Assembly (NCBI RefSeq): GCF_002873455.1
Contig: NZ_MCUN01000004.1
Location: forward strand, 240,773 to 304,772
Direction: 5' to 3'
From: Vibrio splendidus
GTDB lineage: Bacteria > Pseudomonadota > Gammaproteobacteria > Enterobacterales > Vibrionaceae
DNA: 64,000 bases
The notes beneath the pieces are model-generated. The model did not search any database and was not told the origin of the DNA. It worked only from the letters and a program-made list of their open reading frames with translations. Position 1 is the first letter of the stretch, and every line of letters begins with the position of its first letter. Of this stretch, positions 55,844 through 64,000 are shown one piece after another. Made by a program: the position numbers and the translations under genes.

Positions 55844-56179
55844 TTATTCTACTTCAGCTTCTAGCTCTTCAATTTCAGGCTTTTCAGCGCGGCGCGCTTC
55901 TGGTTTATGGCGTAGCTTGTTGAGTTGACGTTCTAGCTTTTGTTCTACTTCGTTAATAGCTACGTAGAGGTCGTCATGGATTGATGAAGCAACAAGTTGG
56001 CCTTTAGGTACGGTTAGAACCGCTTCAAATTTTTTCTTCTTGTTTGGTTCTTCGCTAAAGCTCGCTTGGCAGCCAATGATGTCTACTTGCCATTTATCCA
56101 GCTTTTTAAATTTGCTTTCTATGTGATCACGGATTGCAGAGGTAATGTCGATGTTTTTACCAGTGATGTTCATTTTCAT
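55844..56179 (-). CDS. raiA: Ribosome-associated inhibitor RaiA (YfiA)
   Basis: 111 residues (E. coli YfiA 113). NITGKNIDITSAIRDHIESKFKKLDKW and the end LERQLNKLRHKPEARRAEKPEIEELEAEVE are typical; the acidic C-terminal tail distinguishes RaiA from short HPF. It binds the ribosomal A/P site in stationary phase and cold shock and blocks translation. It lies next to pheA, as in E. coli. Confidence 0.92.
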   Translation of the reverse strand: MKMNITGKNIDITSAIRDHIESKFKKLDKWQVDIIGCQASFSEEPNKKKKFEAVLTVPKGQLVASSIHDDLYVAINEVEQKLERQLNKLRHKPEARRAEKPEIEELEAEVE

Positions 56180-56186
56180 AGAAGTT

Positions 56187-56514
56187 TTCCTCTGTTGTAT
56201 CCCTCATGGGTTAACTTCAGATTACGACTTTTAGCAATAAAGAATGTGATCTATATCTTGTTTTGGTTGGGTGGGATAAGCATTAAAATCAAATGTGATC
56301 TCACGCAAGTCTTAGTATCTTTTTGGCGGAAAATGCTTGTTATCTCTATGAAAAACGATAACTTGGAGGCAAGGCTTCGCTAAAAATTAAACCAGTTTTT
56401 AGGGGCGCTTTACAGCTAATTGAAAGTGCTTGATGAAAATTTACTCAATAGTGTTTTGTGATATAGCTCTCGTGATTTAGATCACTATGTAAGTTTTCTC
56501 TGAATTTGATAAAC
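56187..56514. other. Intergenic region upstream of raiA
   Basis: About 330 bases, AT-rich, no ORF. Contains the raiA promoter region and the CRP-like palindrome listed separately. Nothing else stands out. Confidence 0.4.
56471..56486. promoter_or_regulatory. CRP-like site upstream of raiA
   Basis: CGTGATTTAGATCACT contains the perfect CRP core GTGA-N6-TCAC. It is about 290 bases before raiA, rather far for direct activation. Confidence 0.35.
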
Positions 56515-56549
56515 AAAAGCCGCATAAGTTTTCTTATGCGGCTTTTGTG
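56515..56549 (-). terminator. Terminator after the MltF-like gene
   Basis: Perfect 14-pair stem AAAAGCCGCATAAG / CTTATGCGGCTTTT, followed by T's on the minus strand. Confidence 0.9.
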
Positions 56550-56603
56550 TTTTTAATTTACCTTAATATCTTTGTTCCCTAGGCTCTTGGGGTTGAAGAC
56601 AAA

Positions 56604-58028
56604 CTAATCATTGGTTTTTAATAATCTCGCTGTACCATTTTCTCGGATAGCATTGATAGCTTCTAACTGCTTATAGATGACAAAGTAACGGTTGATGTTG
56701 GCGACATAGGTCACCGGTTCTTTGCTCACGTATTTACGAGTGATGATCTCTACGTTTTTAAACCAGATGTTTGGGTTGTAACCTTTCTGTTTGGCAATGT
56801 GCCTCATTTTTCTTATCTTTGCAGGACCAGCGTTGTAAGAAGCCAAAGTGAAGTAGATTTGGTTATCTGGCGTAATGGCTGGGTCGTCAAAATATCTGTC
56901 CTTAATGAAACGCATGTATTTCACACCCGCATGGATGTTGTTATCCACCTTATGTATGTTTTTGATGTTGACGTTTTTGTCTTTGGCGGTACTTGGCAAT
57001 ACCTGCATTACACCAATAGCTCCACGGTGAGAAACTCTGCTTTGATCCAATCCAGACTCTTGGAAACCTTGAGCTGACATCATTAAAGGATCAAATTCGT
57101 ACTTACTGGAGTATTTCTCAAATACGTCAGCGAGCTTGGCAACTCTGTCTACTTTATTTGGATTGAGAGCTCGCCCTAACCAACGAGTATTGTCGATATA
57201 CTTTTGATATATCACGTTACCCAGTAAGGTGCCGCTTCGAGATGTTTTAACGTATTTATTGATCTCTTTTTTTAGGATTGGACTGTCTTTTCTTAAGGCC
57301 CAAGCAATACGACCATTTTCTCGTAAAGGGAAGTCGGTGTGAACCTGAATATTTTCCATTACGTCAGTCCACAACTTCGCTTTGTGACTGTCGAGTATCG
57401 TGCCCTGAATGTAACCTTGATTGACTAACTCTATCAATTCATAGTCTTGCAGTGACTCTTCGATAAAGTGGACATGCAGTGGTGGCAGATCCATTTTATT
57501 GAGCTCTTTATTCACTTTTTGCACACTCTCGAAATAACTAGAGCTCGCACGAATCCAAACTTCTTTACCGCTCAATTGTTTAATTTCGGTGATAGGAGCT
57601 GAGTTCTTTCCGGTAATAATTAGTTCTTGTCCGTTCCTGATCATTGGGTCTGAAAAGTCGATCACGTTTAATCGTTTATCGGTAATCGTGAGGTTTGCTA
57701 CCGCAACATCACCGTATCCAGACTTTAGCGAAGGTAGGAGATCATCTCGTTGAACCGGAATGATCTGCACATTGAGATAGGGGTTTTTCTTACGAAGGCT
57801 TTTCTCAAAGTGATAGAGCATTTCTGCCACGATACCTTTTGGTTTGCCATCTTCTATGTAGTAAAAGCCTAGATCAGCCGATACCAATACTCTCACTGTT
57901 CCTTTTGTTTTGAGTATGTCTAAGTCGCCCATGTAAGGTTGATTGCTCAATGGGGATAATTCTAATGCGTTGGAAAATTGGCTAAATAACCCGATCCAGA
58001 TAAATAATAACATCCTGCTCACATCCAC
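56604..58028 (-). CDS. MltF-like lytic transglycosylase with solute-binding domain
   Basis: 474 residues. A signal peptide (cut near NALE), a bacterial type-3 solute-binding domain (about 40-270, LRVLV-type start TVRVLVSADLGFYYIEDGKPKGIVAEML), and a C-terminal SLT domain (about 320-430) with catalytic Glu in AQGFQESGLDQS and GAIGVMQVLPSTAKD, YNAGPAKI. This is the MltF domain order, but shorter than E. coli MltF (518). It may sense a periplasmic ligand while cutting glycan. It is monocistronic between raiA and bamD, where E. coli has nothing comparable; probably an MltF paralogue. Confidence 0.85.
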   Translation of the reverse strand: MDVSRMLLFIWIGLFSQFSNALELSPLSNQPYMGDLDILKTKGTVRVLVSADLGFYYIEDGKPKGIVAEMLYHFEKSLRKKNPYLNVQIIPVQRDDLLPSLKSGYGDVAVANLTITDKRLNVIDFSDPMIRNGQELIITGKNSAPITEIKQLSGKEVWIRASSSYFESVQKVNKELNKMDLPPLHVHFIEESLQDYELIELVNQGYIQGTILDSHKAKLWTDVMENIQVHTDFPLRENGRIAWALRKDSPILKKEINKYVKTSRSGTLLGNVIYQKYIDNTRWLGRALNPNKVDRVAKLADVFEKYSSKYEFDPLMMSAQGFQESGLDQSRVSHRGAIGVMQVLPSTAKDKNVNIKNIHKVDNNIHAGVKYMRFIKDRYFDDPAITPDNQIYFTLASYNAGPAKIRKMRHIAKQKGYNPNIWFKNVEIITRKYVSKEPVTYVANINRYFVIYKQLEAINAIRENGTARLLKTND

Positions 58029-58114
58029 ACTCCATGTTGATGTTTTGTTAAAAGTTACCTTTTGAAGATACCGTGTATTATGCGATTCATCAAGTTTGCG
58101 AAATTAAGTCCCAA

Positions 58115-58144
58115 AAAAAGCGCGCTAATAAATTAGCGCGCTTT
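58115..58144 (-). terminator. bamD terminator
   Basis: Stem AAAGCGCGCTAAT / ATTAGCGCGCTTT, with A/T runs. It lies right after bamD on its strand. Confidence 0.85.
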
Positions 58145-58166
58145 CGAATCAATATGGCAGAGCTGA

Positions 58167-58895
58167 TTAAGGCAGTGGGTTTAACTCAATCAATTTTTCT
58201 GTTCTTGAAGCTGCGTCTTCTAAACCTAATTGTTTATAAGCTTCTAATTGAATATTCAAAGACTTACGTGCAGCAATTGTGTCAGGGTAGGTCTTCTGAA
58301 GCTCTTGCGTTCGATTTACTGCTGCAATCCAAGCTTCACGGCGTAGGTAGAAATCAGCTGTTGCTAAATCATATTCTGCGAGGCGGTTCTTAAGTGCGAA
58401 CATGCGTTTTTGAGCATCTTCAGCATAAGGACTGCTAGGGAAACGCTCGAGTAGTCGCTTGAAGTCAGCAAACGCAAGTTTCACTGGCTCTGGATCTCGG
58501 TCGCTACGATCAATATTAAAAATATCGTGCATGAAGTTTCGATCTTGTGCCATGTGCGTTAGGCCGCGCATGTAAAGAACCCAATCTTGTTTCTCATGAG
58601 TTGGGTTTAAACGCAGGAATCGCGAAATAGTAGCAAGACCAAGCGCCAAGTCATCATTTTTGTAGTAAGCGTAAATCAGATCGAGCTGTACTTGTTCAGA
58701 ATAGGCGCCGAATGGGTAACGGGAGTCTAGGGCTTCAAGCTTTTCTATGGCAGAAAGCCAGCTACCGCTCTGCAGTGATTCTTGAGCGTCAGAGTAGAGA
58801 ACCGATGGTGGTACATCTGGCACTATTTCTTCAGTACTTGAACAGCCAACTAAGAGTGATACGGCTAATAGACCCGATAAAGTAAGGTGTTTCAT
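58167..58895 (-). CDS. bamD: Outer membrane assembly lipoprotein BamD
   Basis: 242 residues. The lipobox LLVGC gives a lipidated Cys18; then five TPR repeats (ALDSRYPFGAYSEQVQLDLIYAYYK, FLRLNPTHEKQDWVLYMRGLTHM). BamD is the essential regulatory lipoprotein of the BAM complex that inserts outer-membrane beta barrels. It is divergent from rluD, as in E. coli (yfiO-rluD). Confidence 0.96.
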   Translation of the reverse strand: MKHLTLSGLLAVSLLVGCSSTEEIVPDVPPSVLYSDAQESLQSGSWLSAIEKLEALDSRYPFGAYSEQVQLDLIYAYYKNDDLALGLATISRFLRLNPTHEKQDWVLYMRGLTHMAQDRNFMHDIFNIDRSDRDPEPVKLAFADFKRLLERFPSSPYAEDAQKRMFALKNRLAEYDLATADFYLRREAWIAAVNRTQELQKTYPDTIAARKSLNIQLEAYKQLGLEDAASRTEKLIELNPLP

Positions 58896-59032
58896 GTCAG
58901 GCGTCGATTCCTTGAATTAAATATTTCGTAAGCTTCCGTTACTTTCTAACCAGTAACAGATACAATGATGCAATTATTCTATTTTATCCATACTAATGGG
59001 TATTAGTCTCACGGTTTTTAAAAAAGTTCGAT

Positions 59033-60007
59033 ATGGCTCAGCAGATAACATTAACAGACACAGTAAAAAGCAGCCAGTTAGGTCAACGTTTAGACCAAGC
59101 TGTCGCTGAACTATTTACCGATTTTTCTCGCTCTCGTATTAAAGAGTGGCTTCTTGACGGCAAAATCCAAGTGGATGGCGAAGTTATCACTAAACCGCGC
59201 ACCATAGTTTTGGGCGGTGAAGCGATCATCCTACAAGCGGAGCTTGCAGATGAAGAGCGCTGGGAAGCACAAGATATTCCGTTAGACATTGTCTATGAAG
59301 ATGATGATTTATTGGTTATCAACAAACCTCGAGATCTGGTTGTACACCCAGGTGCAGGTACGCCGGATGGAACCATACTAAACGCATTGCTTTTCCATTA
59401 CCCTCAGATTGCTGAAGTACCTCGTGCGGGTATTGTGCACCGTCTGGATAAAGACACAACAGGTCTTATGGTTGTGGCTAAAACGGTTCCAGCTCAAACT
59501 CGTCTTGTGCGTGCTCTTGCTAAACGTCGTATTACTCGTGAATATGAAGCAATTGCAATTGGCAAAATGACTGCGGGTGGTGTTGTTGAGAAAGGCATTA
59601 GTCGTCATGCAACTAAGCGTACGTTAATGGACGTTAATGAATTGGGTAAGCCTGCGGTAACTCACTACCGTGTTGCGGAGCACTTCCGCGAACATACTCG
59701 TATTCGTCTGCGTCTAGAAACGGGTCGTACTCACCAAATCCGTGTTCATATGTCATACCTTCAGCATCCGCTGTTAGGTGATATTGCGTACGGTGGTCGT
59801 GCACGTATTCCAAAAGGTGCATCTGAAGAGCTGACGACAATGATTCGTTCTTTTGATCGCCAAGCGTTACACGCGGTTATGCTGAAATTCGTTCACCCGA
59901 TTACCGGTGAAGAAGTTGAGTTCCACGCACCTGTGCCAAATGACATGGTTGTGATGGCTGAAGCGTTGCGTGTTGATGCTCGCGAAAACATAGAAGACGA
60001 CATTTAA
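59033..60007 (+). CDS. rluD: 23S rRNA pseudouridine synthase RluD
   Basis: 324 residues (E. coli 326). An N-terminal S4 RNA-binding domain (about 17-78) and the catalytic motif HRLDKDTTGL with the nucleophilic Asp. It makes pseudouridines 1911, 1915 and 1917 in helix 69. pgeF begins three bases after its stop; clpB follows. This bamD/rluD-pgeF-clpB arrangement is the E. coli one. Confidence 0.96.
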   Translation: MAQQITLTDTVKSSQLGQRLDQAVAELFTDFSRSRIKEWLLDGKIQVDGEVITKPRTIVLGGEAIILQAELADEERWEAQDIPLDIVYEDDDLLVINKPRDLVVHPGAGTPDGTILNALLFHYPQIAEVPRAGIVHRLDKDTTGLMVVAKTVPAQTRLVRALAKRRITREYEAIAIGKMTAGGVVEKGISRHATKRTLMDVNELGKPAVTHYRVAEHFREHTRIRLRLETGRTHQIRVHMSYLQHPLLGDIAYGGRARIPKGASEELTTMIRSFDRQALHAVMLKFVHPITGEEVEFHAPVPNDMVVMAEALRVDARENIEDDI

Positions 60008-60009
60008 TC

Positions 60010-60750
60010 GTGTCAATGATCATCCCTGACTGGAACGCTCCTCAAAACGTGAAAGCATTTGCTTCGACTCGTTTTGATGGTTGCTCTACAGGTGCTTATC
60101 AAGGGTTAAACCTCGGTATGCACGTTGGGGATGATGCTTTACTTGTTGAAAGTAATCGAACATGGCTAAAGCAACAATCTAAGATGCCCACCGCTCCAGT
60201 ATGGCTAAATCAAACTCACTCAACGGATGTCGTTACAGTTTTAGAACCTGTGGCGAATGTGCTTGATGCAGATGGTGCATATACTACTGCAACGGGTGTT
60301 GTGTGTTCTGCGATGACAGCCGATTGTTTACCGGTAATCCTTACCGATACCAAAGGCACTCAAGTCGCTGCCGTTCATGCGGGTTGGCGTGGTCTTGCTG
60401 GTGGCATTCTTGAAAATGCTGTCGCAAAGTTTTCAAACCTAGATTCAAATAATCAGATCATTGCTTGGCTTGGTCCTGCTATTGGTAAAGATGCGTTTGA
60501 AGTTGGCGATGATGTGTTAGAAGCTTTCGTTCGTTTTGATCCTCAAGCGAGATTAGCATTTAAAGCCAAATCTGAACCTGGCAAGTGGTTAGCAAACATG
60601 TCTCAACTTGCGACTCAACGACTAATGAAAGTTGGCGTGACTTCTGTGGCAGATTCGAATCTTTGTACATACTCAGATTCAGATGCTTTCTATTCTTATC
60701 GTCGTGATGGTATTACTGGGCGTCAGGCGACATTTATTTGGTTAGAGTAA
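60010..60750 (+). CDS. pgeF: Peptidoglycan editing factor PgeF (YfiH)
   Basis: 246 residues from GTG 60010, 244 from ATG 60016. The Cu-oxidase-4 (DUF152) family motif AVHAGWRGLAGGIL and the TADCLPVIL cysteine and histidines form the metal site. E. coli PgeF removes wrongly incorporated L-serine peptides from UDP-MurNAc. It is almost contiguous with rluD and so translationally coupled. An older label is 'laccase domain protein'. Confidence 0.92.
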   Translation: MSMIIPDWNAPQNVKAFASTRFDGCSTGAYQGLNLGMHVGDDALLVESNRTWLKQQSKMPTAPVWLNQTHSTDVVTVLEPVANVLDADGAYTTATGVVCSAMTADCLPVILTDTKGTQVAAVHAGWRGLAGGILENAVAKFSNLDSNNQIIAWLGPAIGKDAFEVGDDVLEAFVRFDPQARLAFKAKSEPGKWLANMSQLATQRLMKVGVTSVADSNLCTYSDSDAFYSYRRDGITGRQATFIWLE

Positions 60751-60821
60751 CCTCTGACTAGCACAACCACTCATCCGGTTCATTTATATTTTCATATCAG
60801 CTCTATTCTTCATCCTTATCC

Positions 60822-60850
60822 CTTGAAAATCTGCGTTACCGTATCCATCT
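60822..60850 (+). promoter_or_regulatory. Heat-shock (sigma-32) promoter of clpB
   Basis: CTTGAAA (60822-60828), a 15-base spacer and TCCATCT (60844-60850), close to the sigma-32 consensus CTTGAAA-N-CCCATNT. It is about 43 bases before the clpB start. Confidence 0.8.
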
Positions 60851-60892
60851 TCTAACCATAAGATAAACATATCTAAGAGTAGGAAGGTTGGC

Positions 60893-63466
60893 ATGCGTCT
60901 CGATCGATTCACTAGTAAATTCCAAATTGCGATATCTGATGCTCAGTCGCTCGCATTAGGTCGTGATCACCAATATATAGAACCTGTACACCTAATGGTG
61001 TCTTTGCTTAATCAAGATGGCAGTGCGATTCGTCCATTGCTCACCATGTTGAATATTGATGTTGTTCAATTGCGTTCTAAATTAAGCGAAATATTAGACC
61101 GAGTCCCAAAAGTAAGTGGTATCGGTGGTGATGTTCAGCTTTCTAACGCAATGGGAACGCTATTCAACCTATGTGACAAAGTCGCGCAAAAGCGTCAAGA
61201 CAGTTACATATCTTCAGAAGTATTCCTACTCGCTGCAATAGAAGACAAAGGACCTCTAGGTAACTTACTTAAAGAGTTAGGCCTTACTGAGCAAAAACTA
61301 TCTCAAACTATCGAGCAAGTTCGTGGTGGTCAAAAGGTTGATGACCCGAATGCGGAAGATAGACGCCAAGCTTTAGAGAAGTTCACCATTGATCTGACTG
61401 AAAGAGCAGAGCAAGGCAAACTCGATCCTGTGATCGGCCGTGATGATGAAATTCGTCGCACGATTCAAGTCCTTCAACGTCGTACTAAGAACAACCCTGT
61501 CATTATCGGTCAACCCGGTGTGGGTAAAACCGCGATTGTCGAAGGTTTGGCTCAGCGCATTATCAATAATGAAGTTCCTGAAGGCTTAAGAGGTCGACGA
61601 GTGCTTTCATTGGATATGGGCTCATTGGTCGCGGGTGCTAAGTATCGTGGCGAATTCGAAGAGCGTCTAAAATCAGTGCTTAATGAATTATCGAAAGAAG
61701 AAGGCAATGTCATTCTCTTTATCGATGAAATTCATACTATGGTCGGTGCGGGTAAAGGCGAAGGCTCTATGGATGCGGGTAACATGCTGAAACCAGCACT
61801 AGCTCGTGGTGAACTGCACTGTGTCGGCGCAACAACGCTCGATGAATACCGACAATATATAGAGAAAGACCCTGCGTTAGAGCGTCGATTCCAAAAAGTG
61901 ATCGTGGATGAACCAACCGTTGAAGACACAGTTGCCATTCTTCGTGGTTTGAAAGAGCGTTATGAACTTCACCATCATGTAGAAATCACGGATCCTGCTA
62001 TCGTAGCGGCAGCAACGTTATCTCACCGATACGTTTCAGATCGTCAGTTACCAGATAAGGCGATTGATCTCATTGATGAAGCGGCTTCGAGTATTCGAAT
62101 GCAGATAGATTCAAAGCCCGAGTCATTGGATAAGTTAGAACGTAAAATCATTCAGTTGAAGATCGAACAACAAGCCCTGACGAATGAAAATGATGAGGCC
62201 AGTGAAAAACGCCTTCGTATTCTACAAAGTGAACTTTCTGAGAAAGAACGCGATTTCGCAGAGCTTGAAGAAGTTTGGAACGCTGAAAAAGCGGCGCTGT
62301 CTGGTACGCAACATATTAAATCAGAGCTAGAACAAGCTCGAATGGATATGGATTTTGCACGACGTGCTGGTGACCTTAACCGTATGTCTGAATTACAATA
62401 TGGACGAATCCCAGAATTGGAGAAGCAGTTAGATCTCGCGACTCAAGCTGAAATGCAAGAAATGACCTTATTACGTAATAAGGTGACTGACGCTGAGATT
62501 GCCGATGTCCTTTCAAAGCAAACCGGCATCCCGGTTTCTAAAATGCTAGAAGCAGAAAAAGAGAAGCTTCTGAAAATGGAAGGTGTTTTGCATAAGCGGG
62601 TTATCGGTCAAGCGGAAGCGGTCGAAGTGGTATCGAATGCAATTCGACGTAGCCGAGCTGGTTTGTCTGATCCGAATAAGCCGATTGGTTCTTTCTTATT
62701 TCTTGGTCCAACAGGTGTCGGAAAAACGGAACTGTGCAAAACATTAGCGAACTTTATGTTCGATAGTGAAGATGCCATGGTGCGTATCGATATGTCTGAG
62801 TTTATGGAGAAGCACTCTGTTGCTCGATTAGTTGGCGCTCCCCCTGGTTATGTGGGTTATGAAGAAGGTGGGTACTTAACCGAAGCCGTTCGCCGAAAAC
62901 CTTATTCTGTCATTCTGCTTGATGAGGTAGAGAAAGCTCACCCTGATGTTTTCAATATTCTATTGCAGGTTTTAGATGATGGACGATTAACGGACGGACA
63001 AGGTCGCACGGTCGATTTTAGAAATACCGTGGTAATCATGACATCGAACCTAGGTTCTACTCGTATTCAAGAGAACTTTAATACATTGGATTACCAAGGC
63101 ATTAAAAATGAGGTTATGGAAGTTGTGGGTAAACATTTCCGACCTGAGTTTTTGAATCGAGTTGATGAAAGTGTCGTGTTCCATCCATTAGGCCAAGAGC
63201 ACATCGAGTCGATTGCCGCTATTCAGCTTGATCATTTGAAAAAGCGAATGGAAGACAATGGGTATGAACTCGAAGTTTCAGAAAAAGCGCTCAAGCTAAT
63301 ATCTCAAGTTGGTTTTGATCCTGTATACGGTGCAAGGCCTCTTAAAAGAGCAATTCAACAAACTGTTGAGAACCCGTTAGCGAAAGCGATACTGGCTGGA
63401 AAAATAAATCCAGAGAAGAAAGTGCAGCTATTAGTGAATAACGACCGAATTATTGCTCACCAATAA
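60893..63466 (+). CDS. clpB: Protein disaggregase ClpB
   Basis: 857 residues, the E. coli length. Clp N domain (1-145), AAA+ 1 with Walker A GQPGVGKT near 206, a coiled-coil M domain (about 410-525), AAA+ 2 with Walker A GPTGVGKT near 606, and a C-terminal ClpB-D2 domain. With DnaK it extracts proteins from aggregates. AGGAAGG at 60881-60887 is five bases before the ATG. It has its own heat-shock promoter after pgeF and precedes an rRNA operon. Confidence 0.97.
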   Translation: MRLDRFTSKFQIAISDAQSLALGRDHQYIEPVHLMVSLLNQDGSAIRPLLTMLNIDVVQLRSKLSEILDRVPKVSGIGGDVQLSNAMGTLFNLCDKVAQKRQDSYISSEVFLLAAIEDKGPLGNLLKELGLTEQKLSQTIEQVRGGQKVDDPNAEDRRQALEKFTIDLTERAEQGKLDPVIGRDDEIRRTIQVLQRRTKNNPVIIGQPGVGKTAIVEGLAQRIINNEVPEGLRGRRVLSLDMGSLVAGAKYRGEFEERLKSVLNELSKEEGNVILFIDEIHTMVGAGKGEGSMDAGNMLKPALARGELHCVGATTLDEYRQYIEKDPALERRFQKVIVDEPTVEDTVAILRGLKERYELHHHVEITDPAIVAAATLSHRYVSDRQLPDKAIDLIDEAASSIRMQIDSKPESLDKLERKIIQLKIEQQALTNENDEASEKRLRILQSELSEKERDFAELEEVWNAEKAALSGTQHIKSELEQARMDMDFARRAGDLNRMSELQYGRIPELEKQLDLATQAEMQEMTLLRNKVTDAEIADVLSKQTGIPVSKMLEAEKEKLLKMEGVLHKRVIGQAEAVEVVSNAIRRSRAGLSDPNKPIGSFLFLGPTGVGKTELCKTLANFMFDSEDAMVRIDMSEFMEKHSVARLVGAPPGYVGYEEGGYLTEAVRRKPYSVILLDEVEKAHPDVFNILLQVLDDGRLTDGQGRTVDFRNTVVIMTSNLGSTRIQENFNTLDYQGIKNEVMEVVGKHFRPEFLNRVDESVVFHPLGQEHIESIAAIQLDHLKKRMEDNGYELEVSEKALKLISQVGFDPVYGARPLKRAIQQTVENPLAKAILAGKINPEKKVQLLVNNDRIIAHQ

Positions 63467-63478
63467 TCAAACTATGAA

Positions 63479-63525
63479 TAATAGGTACGATTAGCCGAAA
63501 TTAAGGCTTAATCGTACCTATTTTG
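63479..63525 (+). terminator. clpB terminator
   Basis: Long imperfect stem AATAGGTACGATTAGCC / GGCTTAATCGTACCTATT, one bulged base, short T tract. Confidence 0.7.
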
Positions 63526-63586
63526 AACGCTTTGTGTGAATAGTGTTCGAACGATCACCTGCGGCGGTTTTTTTTCGTTTTTGGTC

Positions 63587-63614
63587 TTGTGCAAAGGGCG
63601 ATTCTCTCTATAAT
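63587..63614 (+). promoter_or_regulatory. rRNA operon promoter P1
   Basis: TTGTGC (63587-63592), 16-base spacer, TATAAT (63609-63614), then the GC-rich discriminator GCGCCTCC typical of stringently controlled rRNA promoters. A T-rich upstream element precedes it. Confidence 0.85.
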
Positions 63615-63711
63615 GCGCCTCCGTTGCCAGGGATAACCAAGCGGTTTGAACTAAGTAACGAGACGACATTAAGCATTTAAGATGCTTTGAAAAATTAGCT
63701 GGAAAAAGTGT

Positions 63712-63739
63712 TTGACACTGGAACCCAATTCGCTAGAAT
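63712..63739 (+). promoter_or_regulatory. rRNA operon promoter P2
   Basis: TTGACA (63712-63717), 16-base spacer, TAGAAT (63734-63739), about 125 bases after P1. Confidence 0.85.
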
Positions 63740-64000
63740 GGCCGTCCACTTAGAGAGGCTCCTTACTAAAAGGAACGCTTAATAAGTAAAGCTCTTTAAC
63801 AATTTAAACCTATCAATCTGTGTGGGCACTCGTTGATGAATATCAAAATGTTTTATCTTCCCTTTTTATTAAGAGAAGTAAAACAGTTACTTCGGTAACA
63901 AACTTGATTTCAATGAACTGAGTGACCAATACAAAATTAAGTTTACTTAATTTTGGCACAGTCAATTCATTACCATTCTGTTGGAATGGTAATAGCTTTA
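63740..64000 (+). other. rRNA leader; 16S gene starts just beyond the window
   Basis: Leader RNA after P2, containing boxA and a stem AAAATTAAGT / ACTTAATTTT near 63931-63954 that would be part of precursor processing. The 16S start (AGAGTTTGATC) is not reached by position 64000. Confidence 0.85.
63791..63806 (+). promoter_or_regulatory. rRNA antitermination boxA
   Basis: GCTCTTTAACAATTTA matches the boxA element of rRNA leaders. Confidence 0.9.

Noticed and set aside
63587..64000. 16S rRNA gene within the window
   Set aside because: Only promoters and leader are present; the conserved 16S 5' end is not reached.

Overview
The window is a stretch of a Vibrio main chromosome, most like the Splendidus clade or a relative. 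The evidence is the gene content, the protein sequences and the gene order: vpsR follows lysS, hlyU follows nhaR, mbaA lies by yjjX, and clpB sits in front of an rRNA operon, as I remember the VC0660-VC0711 segment of V. cholerae chromosome 1. Nearly everything is housekeeping DNA. I see no phage, integron, insertion sequence, CRISPR array or tRNA.

Layout. (1) 1-5.7 kb: end of an unidentified gene, yaaA, srmB, trmN6 (yfiC), brnQ and fldB. (2) 5.8-12.4 kb: xerD-dsbC-recJ-prfB-lysS in the enterobacterial order, with the prfB programmed frameshift. (3) 12.6-15.4 kb: the biofilm regulator vpsR, a 40-residue peptide gene, a DUF1127 gene and a small conserved protein. (4) 15.4-22.1 kb: mutH, a DnaA-box cluster, then rppH-ptsP-tauE-lgt-thyA. 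(5) 22.1-25.3 kb: a nested palindromic repeat, nptA, nhaR, hlyU. (6) 25.6-34.1 kb: rpsT opposite murJ-ribF-ileS-lspA-fkpB-ispH. (7) 34.2-38.5 kb: a BtsSR/LytSR-type two-component system with its probable target cstA. (8) 38.7-42.4 kb: a DUF2799 lipoprotein and the cell-wall recycling genes murQ, anmK and nagZ. (9) 42.6-45 kb: aroF-tyrA behind TyrR boxes. (10) 45.1-56.2 kb: an M23 peptidase, a PilZ protein, ettA, slt-trpR, yjjX, mbaA, then pheA with a complete phenylalanine attenuator, and raiA. (11) 56.6-64 kb: an MltF-like lytic transglycosylase, bamD, rluD-pgeF-clpB, and the promoters and leader of an rRNA operon whose 16S gene starts just past the window.

How the parts fit. Several genes serve c-di-GMP signalling (vpsR, PilZ protein, mbaA), peptidoglycan synthesis, remodelling or recycling (murJ, slt, MltF-like, M23, murQ, anmK, nagZ, pgeF), and aromatic amino-acid control (aroF-tyrA, pheL-pheA, trpR).

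The observations I rate highest are non-coding. First, seven DnaA-box-like 9-mers lie beside mutH, where E. coli carries DARS2. Second, three motifs exactly 20 bp apart lie upstream of cstA and match the BtsR (YehT) target. Third, at least a dozen intergenic sites, many beginning at a stop codon, carry degenerate tandem repeats with a 14-20 bp period (often 17 or 18). The repeat sequences at different sites are unrelated to one another. I know of no described element class that explains them. Coordinates, motifs and periods were read by eye; no database search was run.
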